Shown here in pieces: positions 11,911-23,410 of a DNA stretch of 64,000 nt. Each line of letters opens with the position of its first letter. The stretch's first letter is position 1. Under the pieces are notes generated by a model. That model was given only the letters and a program-made list of their open reading frames with translations, was not told the origin of the DNA and made no database searches. The position numbers were made by a program, and so were the translations under genes. The stretch is taken from the NCBI RefSeq assembly GCF_029962835.1, contig NC_080575.1, positions 44,754,437-44,818,436 on the forward strand. The letters run 5' to 3'. The DNA is from Magnolia sinica. Its lineage: Eukaryota; Streptophyta; Magnoliopsida; Magnoliales; Magnoliaceae.

Positions 11911-12329
11911 TCAAAAGTTTGAACTAAAATGAATAATAACAAAAATTCATCCCAATGAAATAGAGATAATAGCAAATCGTTGACATATACACTGAACCCG
12001 TCAAACAAAGATCATACATTAAACGAATGAAATGAAAAGGAAACGAAATGCTCATGAAATGGGACAATAATGACACCATCCAATTCACAAAAATACTTTT
12101 AGATTCAATTTAAAGTGAAAATTCTAACCTATAGCTTGACACAAATGCTTAGTTGTCATTTACGCTGCATAAACATGGGATACATGGTATAGTGGTCCAT
12201 GAATCCAAGCCAATCCTGGAAGCCCCTCATGAACGGGCCATGGTACAAAATTCTCACCCAGCTTACAATCTCGACCATTCTAGTGATTGCATACAATTCA
12301 ACTTTCTTTCTTTCTTTTTCTTTTTCTTT

Positions 12330-12480
12330 TTTATATTAGCGAAGAAGATTTTATAGAAATAAAGATTAGCGGAATACAAGATTGAAGGCATGCCAATAAG
12401 CTCGAGAAGATCTCCTCACTTACAAAGTATTGCCAACATTAAAACCCAAAAAGAACAACAACAACACAAGATGGAATAAT
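12330..12480 (-). mobile_element. LINE 3' stub
   Basis: A pyrimidine tract (12302-12330) is followed by GAAGATTTTATAGAAATAAAG and about 120 bp of 3'-end-like sequence, read on the minus strand. A mirrored copy sits at about 26560-26740 in the right arm, so it predates the duplication. The assignment rests on the form of the tail only. Confidence 0.35.
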
Positions 12481-12734
12481 CATGACTGACAAGATATGGC
12501 TTCTTTGTTTACAAGGAATCCACGATGTGGAAGTAGATATGCATAATGATTACCTTTTACAACACTGTGCATGGATTCCAGAAAGGAGGGGTTGCTTGTT
12601 TCGCAAGCAGAAATCCTAAATTTAAGTCACAACAATCACCTTGTATATTGCACCAATGGGATGAGTGTAATTATTACTTTGCAGAACCCACATTTTTCTT
12701 TACAATCCAAACAGCCTCTACTTTTGTTTTCTTT

Positions 12735-13945
12735 TTTTTTCATTATCATCATCATCTAAGCCTTATCCCGATATTGGGGTCGGCTACGTGAATCTTGTTC
12801 CACCATTCCACTCTATCAAGAGTGGTACTTTTAGTTAGACTATAGGTCATCAACTCTTTTCTTACTACCTCCATCCACATCCTTCTAAGCCTTCAACTTG
12901 TACCAACTCACTCCTTCTAACTGGCACAATTCTCAATCTCCGTTGCACAAAACTAAACCATCTAAGTCTACTTTCCCTCATCTTATTACCTATTGGTGTT
13001 ACTCCTAGGTTCTCTCAGATGCATTCATTTCCAGTTCCATCCTTACTCGTCTTGCGACTCATCCATCTCAACTTCCTCGTTTCATCTACACTCATCCTAT
13101 GAACTAATTGTTCCTTAACTACCCAACATTTTGTCTGCAACAAAAGCATCGCTGGTCTTATAACTATTATATTAAAATTCACTTTCTATTTGAGTGCTTC
13201 ACGATGATCACATGAAACTCCAAAAGCACATCTCCATTTCTTCCCCCCATCTTAATTCCACCATCCTTCTCAATCTTTCCACTCTCATGAATTATTAACC
13301 AAAAATATCAAAAGTGGTCATTTTGGGAAACATCTTGGTTAGCAATCTTAACTAATTCCTCGTTTTCACTCGTATTGTTACTAAAATTGCACTCCATATA
13401 CTATGTTTTAGCCTGAATAATTTTAAATCCTTTATATTATAAAGTACCCCTCCATAAATCTATCTTTGTATCTACGCCCTCCCTTGTCTTACAATCAAAA
13501 CAGTGTCATTTACAAATAACAAACACCATAGGATCTCTTCTTGCAAATGCCTCCTTAACTCATCCAAAACCAATTTGAAAAGGGATGGGCTCAATGGTAA
13601 ACCTAGGTGCAATAGTTATTCAGAATTTACTTATCTCTCCACTAGTGGCCCTCACATTTGTTACCACTCCCTCACAAATATCGTTAATCATGTCAATATG
13701 TCTTGTTGAAACTCCTTTCTGAACACCGACCAAATTAACTATCTAGGGATCCCATCAAATACTTTCTTTAAGTCAATAAAGACAAACCATGTGGAGATCC
13801 TTCCTCATCTCCATATATTTCTCCATCAATTGTCTAAGTAGGAAAATAGCTTCAGCAGTAGACCTCCCTGGCACGAAACCAAACTTATTTTCTAATATAT
13901 TCATCTCATGAATAAGTCCTTTCTCTTTTTTATTCTCCATTTTTA
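12735..13945 (-). mobile_element. LINE ORF2 remnant (RT domain to 3' end), left-arm copy
   Basis: This is the mirror of 25105-26292. On the minus strand it codes, in several frames, the pieces FGFMTGR..., FIDLEKAFDRIP and SELVQVEG, and ends in VADPNIGIRL followed by a GATGAT-type tail at 12740-12760. These are hallmarks of the plant L1-type LINE whose reverse transcriptase ends this way. It is interrupted by several frameshifts and stops and is dead. Presence at the same place in both arms shows insertion before the inverted duplication. Confidence 0.8.
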
Positions 13946-14571
13946 ATTTTTACTCCCCCCTCAAAGGAACTAGATACCAGAAGGATCATCATGTTCTCCC
14001 TCTCCCCACAATCAAACGAAGTAGATGCCACAAGGATCATCATGTTGTAGGAAGGATGTGCGACACCTGATCTAGGGGGGTCCACCGTCATTGTGTTATC
14101 CACTACATCCATTGTGCCACCTCATATTCATTATACATAACATAATTTAGATCGATACAATAGATAAGTGAGCCACACCACTGGAAAAATGTGAAACCAC
14201 GACCTTACCCACTAAATTCACCCCCAATAAAATATACCATTCACAATCCCTCGTCCATTCCTAAAACAGAAAAAGGCCCACCAGCTAAACAGATACGACC
14301 GTTCGCGCTGAAGTTTTGGAGGTGGCCACATTCAAAGTGGGACCAACCAATGACTGGTCCAGATGACCAAACCATTACCCAAACAAGTCCAGCACTTACA
14401 AAAGAAAGCCCACACTCTTAGAACAGTAAACTAAAAATTAGTATTAAAAGACACTATCAAATCATAAACTTAGAATTACTCATCGTTGGCTAAAATTACA
14501 GAAAAGAAACAAAAATCACTCTGCTCAAAACCTTGAAATCGACATCACTGTTCATCAATCAATCCCCACCA

Positions 14572-15038
14572 TCAATGCAGCTCCTTCTGGACCTTGATCC
14601 CCATCGCGTTCGCGGTCCCAATCACCGACTTGCAGATGGACTCCAGCGGCATGTACTGGCAATAAGGATCGGACTGCTTCACCTTGCGATCTCGTACACA
14701 TGCTTGAGCGTGATCATGGAAGCGATGGTGTGGCCAGGCCGGCTGCTATCGGACTCGATCCCAGCCACCTTCTTCAGGTACCACGTGACTGATGGGGATT
14801 TGATGGTGAATTCGAAGGTGTTGTCTTTGAAGGCGGTGATGGTGACGGACATTGGGGTTTCAGGTTTGTATTTTTGCATCCGGGCGTTGAAGTCTTTGCA
14901 GAACGCCATGAGATTGAGTTGGTATTGACCTAGGGCCGGCCCAATCGGAGGAGCCGGGCGGGCCGCCCCGGCCGGCACCGTGAGACGGATCGTCGCGGCG
15001 ACCGGGCGGCGGGTGAGGATCTCTTTCAAGGTGGCCAT
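14572..15038 (-). pseudogene. Organellar ribosomal protein L11 (uL11m-like), left copy, 3'-frameshifted
   Basis: Starting at ATG 15038-15036 the frame reads MATLKEILTRRPVAATIRL, then AGAARPAPPIGPALGQ, the proline-rich N-terminal signature of uL11, followed by LNLMAFCKDFNAR. An ATG 23 codons further up is in frame, but the family starts at MATLKE. The frame ends at TGA 14679-14681 after KHVYEIAR, because one C present in the right copy (GCCAAG) is missing here. The last roughly 36 residues of the C-terminal rRNA-binding domain are lost; their out-of-frame remains run to 14572. Full family length is about 155 residues; 119 remain in frame. It has no introns. It may be a pseudogene, or a one-base sequencing error could mimic this. 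Confidence 0.85.
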
Positions 15039-15549
15039 ATTGAAAAGAGGAAAGGAGAAATGCTCCAGAGTTGCTTCTCGGTTTTTGTTGTACGCGGATT
15101 GCCTCATGAGAATATGAGATTAACTACTGAGGGATTGACTAGCGAGACTCGCTACTGAAGTGACGTCACCAAGTTCTGTGGGTGCCACCATGATGGATGT
15201 TTTGTATCCATACCGTTCATCCATTTAGAGAGATCATATTAGGGCACGATCCAAAGAATGAGTCAGATCCAAAGCTCGAGTGGACCCCACCACAAAAAAC
15301 AGTGGGGAGACAAATGGATGGACGGCCTGTCCTTAATGGATGGATGGCGTGTCCTAGAATAGGCATGTTCTAATTACACGGAAATCATTATTCCCACTGT
15401 TTCTTATGGTGTGGTTCATTTGAGCATACCTTGATTTTTTATTCAACTCCTAAAATGAGATTGAAATTTGGATGAACAGCATGTTACTCAATACACAATC
15501 CGATTTTTGAAACGATGGGAGCGGATTAAGGTGCCCCCTCTACCCAAGT

Positions 15550-15865
15550 GGGCGGGATAGGGGTTTAGCTTGGTTTGGCACTCGAAAAGCCCTTGGTTAA
15601 AGTTGATGAGCGAGTTCAAGGTTATATTTTTAGCTTGAATTTGCATGGACTGACTCGACGAACTACTCTATTGGCGCAATGAAGGTATGTGAAATAAGTA
15701 CCATCTTTCTTGATTTTACATTTGAAATCCACATGTCTTTGTGAAAATGTTGTAGAGACATTTGGCTCGAACTCAAGAATTACGAGCTTTACTCGAGTGG
15801 TCAAACTCGAGGATAGCTCAAAGCGTGGGCTTAACTTGCTTGGACTCGTGCACATACACAATCCG
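15550..15865. mobile_element. hAT-like MITE, left-arm copy, internally deleted
   Basis: This is the mirror of 22814-23410 in the right arm. It starts at GATAGGGGT near 15556 and ends near GACTCGTGCAC (15845-15855). About 280 bp of the right-arm element is missing from its middle and edges. The body has the same CTCGAG/GAGTTC words. Confidence 0.6.
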
Positions 15866-16441
15866 ATTTCGAGGGAAAAGTATTAGGTGGGGCTAGAGAA
15901 ACACTAAGTTTGGTGAGGCCCTCACCTAGTGAGATTGTTGAAAAACACGCCCTTAATATATATGTTTCTGTTGTGTGGTCCACCTAAGATTCGAGTCACA
16001 TTTTTGGACCATGCCCTAAAACGAGCTTTCAAAATGGTTGGACGGTGTGGATTTAGGCAAACATCATTGTGGGCCCCACCTGGCTGGATCCGGGTCGCAT
16101 CTAATCCGCTCCCCAAAAGGATCTGTCGAAAATGGATAGACAGCATGTCGACTCAGTGGGACGGATTGGCTACTGCCACCAGCCAATGGCTGATGGTCAG
16201 TGCTCTGTTGATGTTTGTTTCATCCATGCCGTTCATCTATTTTCTAGTTCATTATATGTTATGAGACCAAAAATGATTGAATTAGTGTTAACCATTAAAA
16301 ACCTTTGATATCCAATCATTATTGGTTTCCTGTGGTGTGGTCCACATGAAAATTTTATTGGTTTAATCTTTAAAAATGGATGAACAAAATCGAGCTCGCT
16401 TAAGCTCAACTCGACTCAGATCGAACCCCAACTCGAAACCT

Positions 16442-17999
16442 ATGAAACCATTCAGAATCCGACTTTTCCACTCACTTGCTCCTCTGAGTCCAAAAATCTT
16501 CCCAAAATGCCTTCGCAATCCCATCATCTTGAAAGACGTAGACACAAAAATGCTCCCAGAATGCCCTCAGAACCCTTCTCTCTTGAAATATGTAGACGCC
16601 CAAATGATCAAAACGGGCTTCAATCCCCGGACAAGTCAATCCAATTATCAAATGGATGGAAGATCTCCTCCGAAGAGGAGAATTGTCAAAAGCTCTGCAG
16701 CTGTTCGACGCAATGAAGATATGTACATGAAATAAGCACCATTTTTTCTTGATTTTGATGTTGTCTATAAGGATTTTGATGAATTAATTGTAAACAACTA
16801 CTGTTGTTTTACATTCAGTGAGAAGTAGATGGTGTTTCTTATAATGTGATCATCACGAGCTATGCTTGGAATGGGCAGAACAAAGAATCTCTCGATCTCT
16901 TTCGGGCTTTGCAGTTTTCTGGCTTCAATCAGAAGCAATACCTTTTTGCTAACATCTTAAGCGTGGCCGCAGTTCAATCAGATTTTGAAATGGGTCGGCA
17001 AATCCATGCTCAGCCAATTTTAACATCAGCTGAATCTGATATTTTGGTGGGCAATTCTCTGATCGACATGTACGCCAAATGCGGTCACATTGATGTTGCC
17101 GAGATGATTTTTAAGAATAGAATTGACCGAAACACAGTCTCTTGGACTGCACTGATTTCAGGTTATGTGCAAAAGGGATTCCATGAGGAAGCCTTGGAGT
17201 TGTTCTCTGAAATGCGGAGTGCTGATGTGAGCTCAGATCAGGCAACATTTTCCAGCGTTTTATGAGCTTCTGCAAGTTTGGCGTTGCTTGGATTAGAAAA
17301 GCAGCTACATTCATATATTATAAGATCAGGGTTCATAGCAAACGTGTTTGTTGGAAGTGCCCTTCTAGACATGTATGCAAAGTGCGGGTGCATTGAAGAG
17401 GCAGGTTGGATCTTTGATGAGATGCCGGATCGGAATATAGTCTCATGGAATGCCATGATCACGGCTTACTCTCAAAATGGGCATGGCAAAGCTGCTTTTA
17501 CAATGTCTACAGACATGCTACAATGTGGTGCTCAACCAGATTCTGTCACCTTCCTGAGTATCTTATCCGCATGCAATCATGGTGGGCTCGTAGAAGAAGG
17601 ATCTCGGTGCTTCAATTTCATGACTCAGGTCTGTAAGCTTGAGCCCAAGAGAGAACACTATGCTTGCATGGTTGATATTTTGGGTCGGGTTGGACGTTTG
17701 GATGAAGCAGAGAAACTTATGGCCCAGATGCCGTTTGCACCTGACATCATCATGTGGTCTTCAATTTTAAATTCTTGCAGGATCCACGGAAACCAAGAAT
17801 TGGGTCAGCGAGCTGCAGACCAGCTATTCAAGATGGAACTCAAAGATGCAGGACCTTATGTGATCATGTCAAATATTTATGTTGCGGTCGATCGATGGGA
17901 AGATGTTTCGAAGGTGAAGAAAGCGATGAAGGACCGAAGGGTTAAAAAGGAACCAGCCTATAGTTGGGTTGAAATCAAACAGAAGATCCATTTTAAAAC
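16442..17999 (+). pseudogene. PPR-DYW gene, left-arm copy, broken
   Basis: This is a mirrored copy of the intact PPR gene at 19083-21593. It starts at the same ATG (16442, MKPFRIRLFHSLAPL) and keeps about the first 85 residues. It then lacks about 240 residues (the N-terminal PPR repeats) and instead carries about 115 bp (16705-16820) that match the inside of the local hAT MITE. It resumes at DGVSYNVIITSYAW and runs through the remaining repeats. An arginine codon has become TGA at 17263-17265 (VL*ASA). It ends at 17992 in KQKIH, so about 120 residues including the DYW deaminase are gone. Other residues match the right copy at about 97%. Confidence 0.9.
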
Positions 18000-18354
18000 A
18001 AACCTTGTAAGACCGTAATGATGGTGCTTTTAGGATACATTACCAATGTAATTCGCAATCCAAACATGCTATAAAAATTGTCACACAAGTGATTTTGAAG
18101 TCAACCTTCACCTTGTTGCTTCAATCTTCATTTTCCTTAACTATTCTATTGTGAACACTCTCAAGTAGATAATGTCATTGGAGTAATGATCAACATCAAC
18201 ATTGGACTTGCGCCCGTTTGGCTATATTTGAAAATTGCCTTTTGGTTCCTAATTTGAATGCATTTGACTTTTCATTTGGAGCTGTGTGGAAAACATAAAT
18301 CTCGTCGGGCAAATTAGCATTTTACTCCTCTTTCTCACTCCAAATTGAATATAA
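18000..18354. other. Left part of the spacer between the inverted arms
   Basis: Unique-looking non-coding sequence starting where the PPR similarity stops. No gene or repeat recognised. Confidence 0.4.
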
Positions 18355-18684
18355 GGGGTCGTTTGGATGGCTGGCTTAAGTGGTAAATGATTTACAGGTC
18401 TAAATTATTTACACCCTGTCCTGTTTGACTGAAAGCTATAAATGATTTACAGGTAAATGATTGTTTGGACAGCCAGTAAATTATTTAAGTCCTATAAATC
18501 GAGAGCCAATCTTTCCATTTGTAGCCGTTAGGCTTTAAATGAAGAGCCAGTAAATGAAATCACAGCTTTTTTCCTGTAAATCAAGTGGGGCCACCAGTAA
18601 ATCATGTACAGACATTTTTCAGCATCCAAACACATTGTAACTCATTTACAGCTAGCCCCATTTACAGGCATCCAAATGACCCCA
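18355..18684. mobile_element. MITE with TIR GGGGTCRTTTGGATG and TAAATGATTTACAGG words
   Basis: GGGGTCGTTTGGATGGC at about 18356 is the inverse of GCATCCAAATGACCCC at about 18668-18683. The inside repeats TAAATGATTTACAGG and CATTTACAGCTAGCCC. A second, more worn member is at 53355-53755. No clear target duplication was found. It lies in the spacer between the two arms, so it has no mirrored copy. Confidence 0.7.
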
Positions 18685-19082
18685 AGATAAAAGGTACGTA
18701 TGCCCTGTTCTTATCTTACCTTCTGTTTGGAGAGGCTGCATCCCATCCACCAACGCTTGTGCCGAAACCCAACTGCAACTGCATGGAATAAGCGTAATGT
18801 TATCTGCACCCACATGAGAATAGAGCTTCCAATGCAGTGGGTAGCTTCATGGTCACTGGAGGTGGCAAGAATCAGGAGTGAGAATGGTAAGTTGGTAATG
18901 AAGGGTGGATATGTGACCTGAGATCGTCCTTGAGATGCTTCCCTTTGACACACAACGAACCTGAAAGTTGGGCCTTGACCATGTTCCTGAAAGTTAAATG
19001 TATGGTTCTTTCAGGCCCAACTGTTGTAGAAACTCCGTCTGCCGAAGAAAGCCCCAAGCTTCTTCCTGTTTTCTTCGCAAGC

Positions 19083-21593
19083 TCACCAATAATCCCCACA
19101 AGAGCAAAACCCATCTCTGAAATGATGGAACCTGCTTGAGTCCCTCACTGTAATTTCCCTCCCTACTATCTTGGAAATCACCTTGATAGCCACATGGCAG
19201 TCCGTGCATGCTCTTATGTTCTTCATGATCAGTATTGGCGATCCGGGCGGGGTATTGATCAATGCAAAAGCAATTGCCAATCTCTCACTGTGATATCTCA
19301 ATGACTCCACTTTGATTTCCTCTTCGACATTGTGAAGAGCACAACTAGTATCAGGCTTGTATCCTTCCTTCTCCATCCGCTTTGACAGCGTATCAATCAT
19401 TTTCCTGATCTCATCTGTTTGCAGGTGGGCCTCGTCATTGGCTGAGAATGAATGGATCTTCTGTTTGATTTCAACCCAACTATAGGCTGGCTCCTTTTTA
19501 ACCCTTCGGTCCTTCATCGCTTTCTTCACCTTCGAAACATCTTCCCATCGACCAGCAGCAGCATAAATATTTGACATGATCACATAAGGTCCCGCATCTT
19601 TGAGTTCCATCTTGAACAGCTGGTCTGCAGCCCGCTGACCCAATTCTTGGTTACAGTGGATCCTGCAAGAATTTAAAATCGAAGACCACATGATGATGTC
19701 AGGTTCAAACGGCATCTGGGCCATAAGTTTCTCTGCTTCATCCAAACGTCCAACCCGACCCAAGATATCAACCATGCAAGCATAGTGTTCTCTCTTGGGC
19801 TCAAGCTTACAGACCTGAGTCATGAAATTGAAGCACCGAGATCCTTCTTCTACGAGCCCACCATGATTGCATGCAGATAAGATACTCAGGAAGGTGACGG
19901 AATCTGGTTGAGCACCACATTGTAGCATGTCTTCAGACAATGTAAGAGCAGCCTTGCCATGCCCATTTTGAGAGTAAGCCGTGATCATGGCATTCCATGA
20001 GACTATATTCCGATTCGGCATCTCATCAAAGATCCAACCTGCCTCTTCAATGCACCCGCACTTTGCATACATGTCTAGAAGGGCACTTCCAACAAACACG
20101 TTTGCCATGAACCCTGATCTTATAATATATGAATGTAGCTGCTTTCCTAATCCAAGCAACGCCAAACTTGCAGAAGCTCGTAAAACACTGGAAAATGTTG
20201 CCTGATCTGAGCTCACATCAGCACTCCGCATTTCAGAGAACAACTCCAAGGCTTCCTCATGGAATCCCTTTTGCACATAACCCGAAATCAGTGCAGTCCA
20301 AGAGACCGTGTTTCGGTCAATTCTATTCTTAAAAATCATCTCAGCAACATCAATGTGACCGCATTTGGCGTACATGTCGATCAGAGAATTGCCCACCAAA
20401 ATATCAGATTCAGCTGATGTTAAAATTGCCTGAGCATGGATTTGCCGACCAATTTCAAAATCTGATTGAACTGCGGCCACGCTTAAGATGCTAGCAAAAG
20501 GGTATTGCTTTCGATCGAAGCCAGAAAACTGCAAAGCCCGAAAGAGATCGAGAGATTCTTTGTTCTGCCCATTCCAAGCATAGCTCGTGATGATCACATT
20601 ATAAGAAACACCATCTACTTCTGGCATCTCGTCAAAGAGTCTCCTTGCATCACCCACACAATCGCATTTCGAGTAGAAATCAAGTAGAGCATTACTCACA
20701 AAGACATTCCAACCTAAATGGGTCTTGATAACAAGTCCGTGAATCTGTTGGCCAACCACCAGATCACCCAATCCAGTACTGGCAGATAAAATTGCTGCAA
20801 AAGTGAACTCAGAAGGTTTCATACCCATATTTTGCATTTCTATGAAGAGTTTCAATGCTTGCTCAGAACGCCCGTCTTTCGAAAACCCTGTTATCATTGC
20901 ATTAAATGTCACGCAATCTTTTCGGGGCATTTTGTCAAACATTTTGCACGCATCTCCCATAAGGTGGCATTTCAAGTAGGAATCAACCAAAGTATTGGAA
21001 ACAATCAGAGCCGATTCATAGCCTAATTTAAGGACACAGGCATGAACTTGAATCACCTGATTCGAGCACTCGCCATTATTGCATGCCGATAGCAGAGAGA
21101 CAATGGTCACGTGATCAACTTCTGTCCCCGCCCTTTGCATCTCTGAAAAAAGCAAGAATGCTTCTTGGGTTTGCTTGTTCTGAGAGTACCCACCGATCAT
21201 GATGGTCCACGTGACGGTGTTCCGACCGATCATGCCATCGAACATCTGCCGGGCTTCACAGAGGTTACCGGATTTCACGTATCCTGAAATCAGCGTGTTT
21301 GTTGAGATTATGTTTCTGTGAGGCATTTCGTCGAACAGCTGCCGAGCTTCTGACAATTCTCCTCTTCGGAGGAGATCTTCCATCTGATAATTGGATCGAC
21401 ATGTCCGGGGATTGAAGCCCGTTTTGATCATTTGGGCGTCTACATGTTTCAAGAGAGAAGGGTTCTGAGAGCATTCTGGGAGTATTTTTGTATCTACGTC
21501 TTTCAAGATGATGGGATTGCGAAGGCATTTTGGGAAGTTTTTGGGAATCAGAGGAGCAAGTGAGTGGAATAATCGGATTCTGAATGGTTTCAT
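19083..21593 (-). CDS. PLS-class pentatricopeptide repeat protein with E and DYW domains (intact)
   Basis: Single-exon gene of 836 codons, the only long intact gene here. PPR-DYW proteins bind organellar RNA and direct C-to-U editing. The N-terminus (MKPFRIRLFHSLAPL) is basic and lacks acidic residues, as in organelle-targeting peptides. From about residue 70 to 690 there are tandem PLS repeats, with typical words such as NALLDFYSKCDCVGDARRLF, WTALISGYVQKG and SWNAMITAYSQNG. The E region and PG box (EGYKPD) follow. The DYW deaminase shows HSERLAIAFALI (zinc ligand and catalytic Glu), CTDCH, and ends HHFRDGFCSCGDYW. It resembles Arabidopsis At2g01510 from memory. The start is supported by the same ATG in the broken left-arm copy. 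The editing target is unknown. Confidence 0.95.
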   Translation of the reverse strand: MKPFRIRLFHSLAPLIPKNFPKCLRNPIILKDVDTKILPECSQNPSLLKHVDAQMIKTGFNPRTCRSNYQMEDLLRRGELSEARQLFDEMPHRNIISTNTLISGYVKSGNLCEARQMFDGMIGRNTVTWTIMIGGYSQNKQTQEAFLLFSEMQRAGTEVDHVTIVSLLSACNNGECSNQVIQVHACVLKLGYESALIVSNTLVDSYLKCHLMGDACKMFDKMPRKDCVTFNAMITGFSKDGRSEQALKLFIEMQNMGMKPSEFTFAAILSASTGLGDLVVGQQIHGLVIKTHLGWNVFVSNALLDFYSKCDCVGDARRLFDEMPEVDGVSYNVIITSYAWNGQNKESLDLFRALQFSGFDRKQYPFASILSVAAVQSDFEIGRQIHAQAILTSAESDILVGNSLIDMYAKCGHIDVAEMIFKNRIDRNTVSWTALISGYVQKGFHEEALELFSEMRSADVSSDQATFSSVLRASASLALLGLGKQLHSYIIRSGFMANVFVGSALLDMYAKCGCIEEAGWIFDEMPNRNIVSWNAMITAYSQNGHGKAALTLSEDMLQCGAQPDSVTFLSILSACNHGGLVEEGSRCFNFMTQVCKLEPKREHYACMVDILGRVGRLDEAEKLMAQMPFEPDIIMWSSILNSCRIHCNQELGQRAADQLFKMELKDAGPYVIMSNIYAAAGRWEDVSKVKKAMKDRRVKKEPAYSWVEIKQKIHSFSANDEAHLQTDEIRKMIDTLSKRMEKEGYKPDTSCALHNVEEEIKVESLRYHSERLAIAFALINTPPGSPILIMKNIRACTDCHVAIKVISKIVGREITVRDSSRFHHFRDGFCSCGDYW

Positions 21594-22813
21594 AGGAGAT
21601 AGGTTGCAGGAGCTTCGGTGGGTTTTATCTTCATTTGGAAGACAAACCGGTAATTAAAACGCAGGAACGTTGTCGAAATGAAATGGACAGTACTGGCAAG
21701 GAAAACGGATTGGCTACTTCCCGTGCCACCAGCCCGGTGGCTGATGGTCGGTGCCCTGTGGGCCCCACCATGATGTATGTGTTTAATCCATTCCGTTCAT
21801 CCATTTTTAAAGATCATTTTAGATGTTTATTCCAAAAATGAGAAGGATATAAATCTCATGTGGACCACACCACAGGAAACCAATGGTGATTGGATATCCA
21901 CCATTAAAATCCTCCTAAGGCCCACTGTACTGTTTATTTGACATCCAATCTGTTTATTAGGTCATACAGGCCCAGATGAAGGGAAAAAAAAAAATCAGCA
22001 TGATCTAAAACTTTTATGGCCCCCAAAAGGTTTTTAATGGTTGACGCTAATTCAACACTGTTTCTTATAATGTGGTCCATTTGAGATTGGGATATAACTC
22101 ATTTTTGGTCTAATACCATATAATAAACTAGAAAAATAGATGAACGGCATGGATGAAACAAATACATCATAGTGGGGCCCATAGAGCACCGACCATCAGC
22201 CATTGGCTGGTGGCAGGGGAGTAGCCAATCCGTTCCCACTGGCAAGGGATCTGCGGGGCCCACCATGATGTATGTATTTTATCCACGCCGTCTGTCCATT
22301 TTCGACAGATCCTTTTGGGGAGCGGATTAGATGAGACCCACTCCGGATACAGCGAGGTGGGTGGGACACCTGACCGTGGGGTTCACAACGATGTATGTGC
22401 CTTAAATCCACACCGTCCAACCATTTTGAAAGCTCATTTTAGGGCATGGTCCAAAAAATGAAGCTGACTCGAATCTTAGGTGGACCACACAACAGGAAAC
22501 ATCTGTGATTGAATCCCGCCATTAAAATTTTTATGGATTCCAATGGAATGTTTATTTGCCATCCAACGTATTGATAAAGTTACTAACACCTAGATGGAGA
22601 GACCATACAAATATCATCTTGATACAAAGATTCTGTGGCCCACAAGAAGTTTTCAACGGCCAATCACCACTGTTTTTCATGTACCATGGTCTATCTAGGA
22701 TTTGGAACTTCTTCAAGTTCTGGATAATGCCCTAAAATGAGCTTTCAATAAAGATGGACAGCTTGGATGTAGTCACATACATCACAGTGGCCCCCACAGT
22801 TAGTGGTCCCACC

Positions 22814-23410
22814 TAGGGGTGTCCATCGAGTCCAAGCAAGTTCAGCCCACCTAAGCTCGATTGGGCTCAGCCACTAGCTGACCCAAGCTTGAACTCGGCT
22901 TGGCTCGATCCTCGAGTTTGATTGGCCAACTTTACTCGATTTGATAAGTAGCTCGGGTAATTCAAGTTGAGTTCGAGCCAAAATTGAGTCTCTACAACAT
23001 TTTCACAAAGACATACGGTGCACTTTCAATTTCTCACTGTATATAAAACATTTGTAGCTGTCTACAATTAATTCATCAAAAACCTTACAGGCAACATCAA
23101 AATCAAGGAAAGATGGTACTTGTTTCACATACATATCTTCATTGCCACTAGATGACACTTCGTTGAGTCATTTCATCAAACACTTGATGAGCAAGTAGAG
23201 TAGTTCGATCTGAGTTTGATTCGAGTTGAGGTTTCATCTGAGTCGAGTCGAGTCGAGCTTAGGCATGCTCGAAGTCGGTTCAAAATTATTTCAAGCTAAA
23301 AAATATAACCTTGACTCGCTCAAACTCAACTTTGAACCAAGTCAAATTGAGGTTTTTTTTAGTTAAGCTGAGCGAGCTAACCAAGCTAATTGGGTTCGTG
23401 TGCACCCCTA
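22814..23410. mobile_element. hAT-type MITE, 597 bp, 8-bp target duplication
   Basis: It begins TAGGGGTG and ends CACCCCTA. It is flanked by GTCCCACC (22806-22813) and GTCCCGCC (23411-23418), an 8-bp target duplication with one change, as hAT elements make. The body is filled with GCTCGA, CTCGAGT and GAGTTCGAG words. A deleted copy is at the mirrored place in the left arm (15550-15865), so insertion predates the duplication. Its internal sequence (around 23030-23150) also turns up inside the broken PPR copy at 16705-16820. Confidence 0.85.

Larger units (their letters stand above)
8436..11912. mobile_element. 3.5-kb insertion private to the left arm, 12-bp target duplication
   Basis: AAAAGTTTGAAC occurs at 8424-8435 and again at 11913-11924. 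In the right arm the same place (about 27110) has one copy and no insert, so the right arm is the empty site. The insert has no obvious terminal inverted repeats. It contains a nested LINE (9807-10145), a LINE stub (8690-8800) and a long degenerate tandem array (10680-11910). A 12-bp duplication without inverted ends fits retroposition, but no reverse-transcriptase frame belonging to the outer insert and no clear poly(A) tail are visible. Confidence 0.75.
5322..17992. repeat. Left arm of a large inverted duplication
   Basis: Read in reverse complement, this segment matches 19451-28462 and then 58008-60385. Anchors (left with right) are: 5340-5460 with 60240-60350; 5860-6065 with 59640-59850; 6850-7045 with 58010-58200; 7055-7300 with 28300-28462; 7320-8435 with 27110-28290; 11925-12730 with 26310-27105; the LINE 12735-13945 with 25105-26292; L11 14572-15038 with 24002-24458; PPR 16442-17992 with 19451-21593. 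In the L11 block I count about nine differences in about 360 bases. The left arm lacks the 29.5 kb between 28463 and 58007 and has its own insert at 8436-11912. Confidence 0.9.

Noticed and set aside
14533-14928. 131-codon plus-strand ORF over the L11 copy
   Set aside because: Antisense shadow of the L11 reading frame.
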